Shown here: piece by piece, positions 4,949 to 6,047 of the stretch
How the letters are laid out: each line of letters starts with the position of its first letter
Position numbering within the stretch: position 1 is the first letter of the stretch
Source: Spirochaetota bacterium
Lineage (GTDB): Bacteria > Spirochaetota > GWE2-31-10 > MWDO01
DNA length: 6,047 nt
Assembly (NCBI GenBank): GCA_017998755.1
Contig: JAGOCL010000167.1
Location: 1 to 6,047 of the forward strand
Direction of reading: 5' to 3'
Made by a program: the position numbers and the translations under genes
The notes under the pieces: model-generated
The model's input: only the letters and a program-made list of their open reading frames with translations
The model's database searches: none
What the model was told of the DNA's origin: nothing

Positions 4949-6047
4949 TTATTTTAGTTTTGCAGAGATTATCCCAAGAACGTCGACTTTCACGGAAAAA
5001 TAGTTATCGTCCGACACCCTAACCGACACCTGATTCCCCAGAGCATCGACAGTCGGAAGAAGCGCGATTTTAAGTTTCATTTTTAAACTGTTCCGCTCTT
5101 TCAAAAACGATAAAAAACTACCGTCGTATATATGAGCTCCGGTAGAATTGATATATTTAAAATTCTCGCCTATGCTTAATACAAATTCCGATATCGAATC
5201 GCTTCCTATGTAATACTCGCCGTTTAGCCCAGGCGTAAGATTACCGTATAAAATATCCACGCTATTATCTGTACTATTCATTAAGTAAACCATATCCGTA
5301 TCTATGATATTTCCGGCGTCGTCCGTAACGTCCGAATAAAAAACAAATTGCAGATTTACTCCAACCGGCAGATGGTTGGTAAAATTTATTCTAAAACCGA
5401 TCTCTTTAATGTCGTCGAGAGGTATCTGATCGGTCCCTTGTTTGAACATATCGCCCGTTAAAGGAAAATCGGTAAATCCCATCGATTCCAATATATCGAC
5501 GCCGTCTCTCCTCGCTCCAACTTTTATAGACATCGGTATGAACAGACCGGCTTGCATAGTCAAACCGCCGCCGTTTTGGAACATACCTATCTCGACGTCC
5601 TGCAATCCTACCGTATCAAAATTATTTATAAAAAAAAGCCCTCTGGGTCTTCTAAGATTTTCACCGACAAAAATCTTTTCAATAAAAGGATCTTCCATAT
5701 TGGAATTCCCAGAATACATAACTACTTGAGTTACCGCCGGAACTCCGCTATTCCACCCTTGTATAACTACGTTAGTCGGCGTATCAAACGATAAAATTTC
5801 AAAGCTGTCTGTTGTCGGATCTCCCGTTAGATCGAAATACGATATTATCCCTCCGTTCCCTGTAGATCCTATCGGAACCGGCGCCCACGGCGGATTAATA
5901 CCGGCATCGGTCGTCTGATCAAACATCGAAGTTATGTCGATTGATAAAGGAAGCGTGTTTGTCGCCGTCAAGTATATCGCCGCATTTTCAAGGGACAAAG
6001 AAGATATAAAATGGGACAATAGTATTTCCATACCGTCGGAAGATGGA
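4949..6047 (-). CDS. Beta-rich, probably exported protein of unknown function, C-terminal part (5' end outside window)
   Basis: The final 365 codons are visible. The frame stays open to the window edge and the first Met (6031) has no signal peptide or ribosome binding site, so the true start lies outside. The sequence is rich in Asn, Asp, Gly, Thr and Ser, lacks Cys and has no long membrane helix, as in exported beta proteins. It contains two related units: N-T-L-P-L-S-I-D-I followed by T-D-A-G (5894-5983) and N-H-L-P-V-G-V-N-L followed by T-D-D-A-G-N (about 5305-5406), each followed later by a similar strand pattern (S-F-E-I-L-S-F and E-F-V-L-S-I). This suggests tandem domains of roughly 195 residues. 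I do not recognise the family. Its close coupling to the downstream barrel gene suggests a joint role at the envelope. Confidence 0.7.
   Translation of the reverse strand, partial: PSSDGMEILLSHFISSLSLENAAIYLTATNTLPLSIDITSMFDQTTDAGINPPWAPVPIGSTGNGGIISYFDLTGDPTTDSFEILSFDTPTNVVIQGWNSGVPAVTQVVMYSGNSNMEDPFIEKIFVGENLRRPRGLFFINNFDTVGLQDVEIGMFQNGGGLTMQAGLFIPMSIKVGARRDGVDILESMGFTDFPLTGDMFKQGTDQIPLDDIKEIGFRINFTNHLPVGVNLQFVFYSDVTDDAGNIIDTDMVYLMNSTDNSVDILYGNLTPGLNGEYYIGSDSISEFVLSIGENFKYINSTGAHIYDGSFLSFLKERNSLKMKLKIALLPTVDALGNQVSVRVSDDNYFSVKVDVLGIISAKLK

Noticed and set aside
5442..5794. Two plus-strand reading frames opposite the envelope protein gene
   Set aside because: They overlap each other and the longer minus-strand frame, with no supporting start signals or motifs.

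Overview
The window is a stretch of a moderately AT-rich bacterial chromosome with six genes that can be supported, plus the first codons of a seventh. The organism is probably a Gram-negative anaerobe. The 488-residue product encoded at 3470-4936 looks like an FadL/UPF0164-type outer-membrane barrel of the kind common in spirochaetes, and the pair at 178-1749 is the rSAM/lipoprotein system known mainly from Bacteroidota and, as far as I recall, some treponemes. A spirochaete is my best guess, held weakly.

Left part (1-1749). A leftward gene begins at position 17 and runs off the window. It is divergent from a rightward two-gene unit: a small secreted or lipid-anchored protein (178-639) and a radical SAM/SPASM enzyme (670-1749). 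The control region between them (18-177) holds a perfect TTGACA for the leftward gene and several dyads. The radical SAM enzyme has Tyr where the third cluster-binding Cys should be.

Middle part (1777-3436, leftward, visibly AT-richer). purU (formyltetrahydrofolate deformylase, TTG start) is followed by an adenine-phosphoribosyltransferase-like gene with an altered PRPP loop. Both are purine or one-carbon genes. Each is preceded by a copy of the same roughly 170-bp leader, which carries a perfect 14-bp palindrome, a -10 box and a conserved 5' untranslated stretch. The copy before the phosphoribosyltransferase gene appears to run on into a decayed fragment of the purU start, and this fragment supplies the ribosome binding site now used by the phosphoribosyltransferase gene. 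The palindrome is the natural candidate for an operator controlling both genes.

Right part (3470-6047, leftward). A tightly spaced pair: the C-terminal 365 codons of a beta-rich protein with two related halves, then the outer-membrane barrel protein 12 bp downstream. They are probably co-transcribed and act at the cell envelope.

No insertion sequence, CRISPR array, tRNA or rRNA was seen. The most unusual items are the duplicated purU leader with its palindrome and the Cys-to-Tyr change in the radical SAM motif. Neither can be called a new system from this sequence alone.
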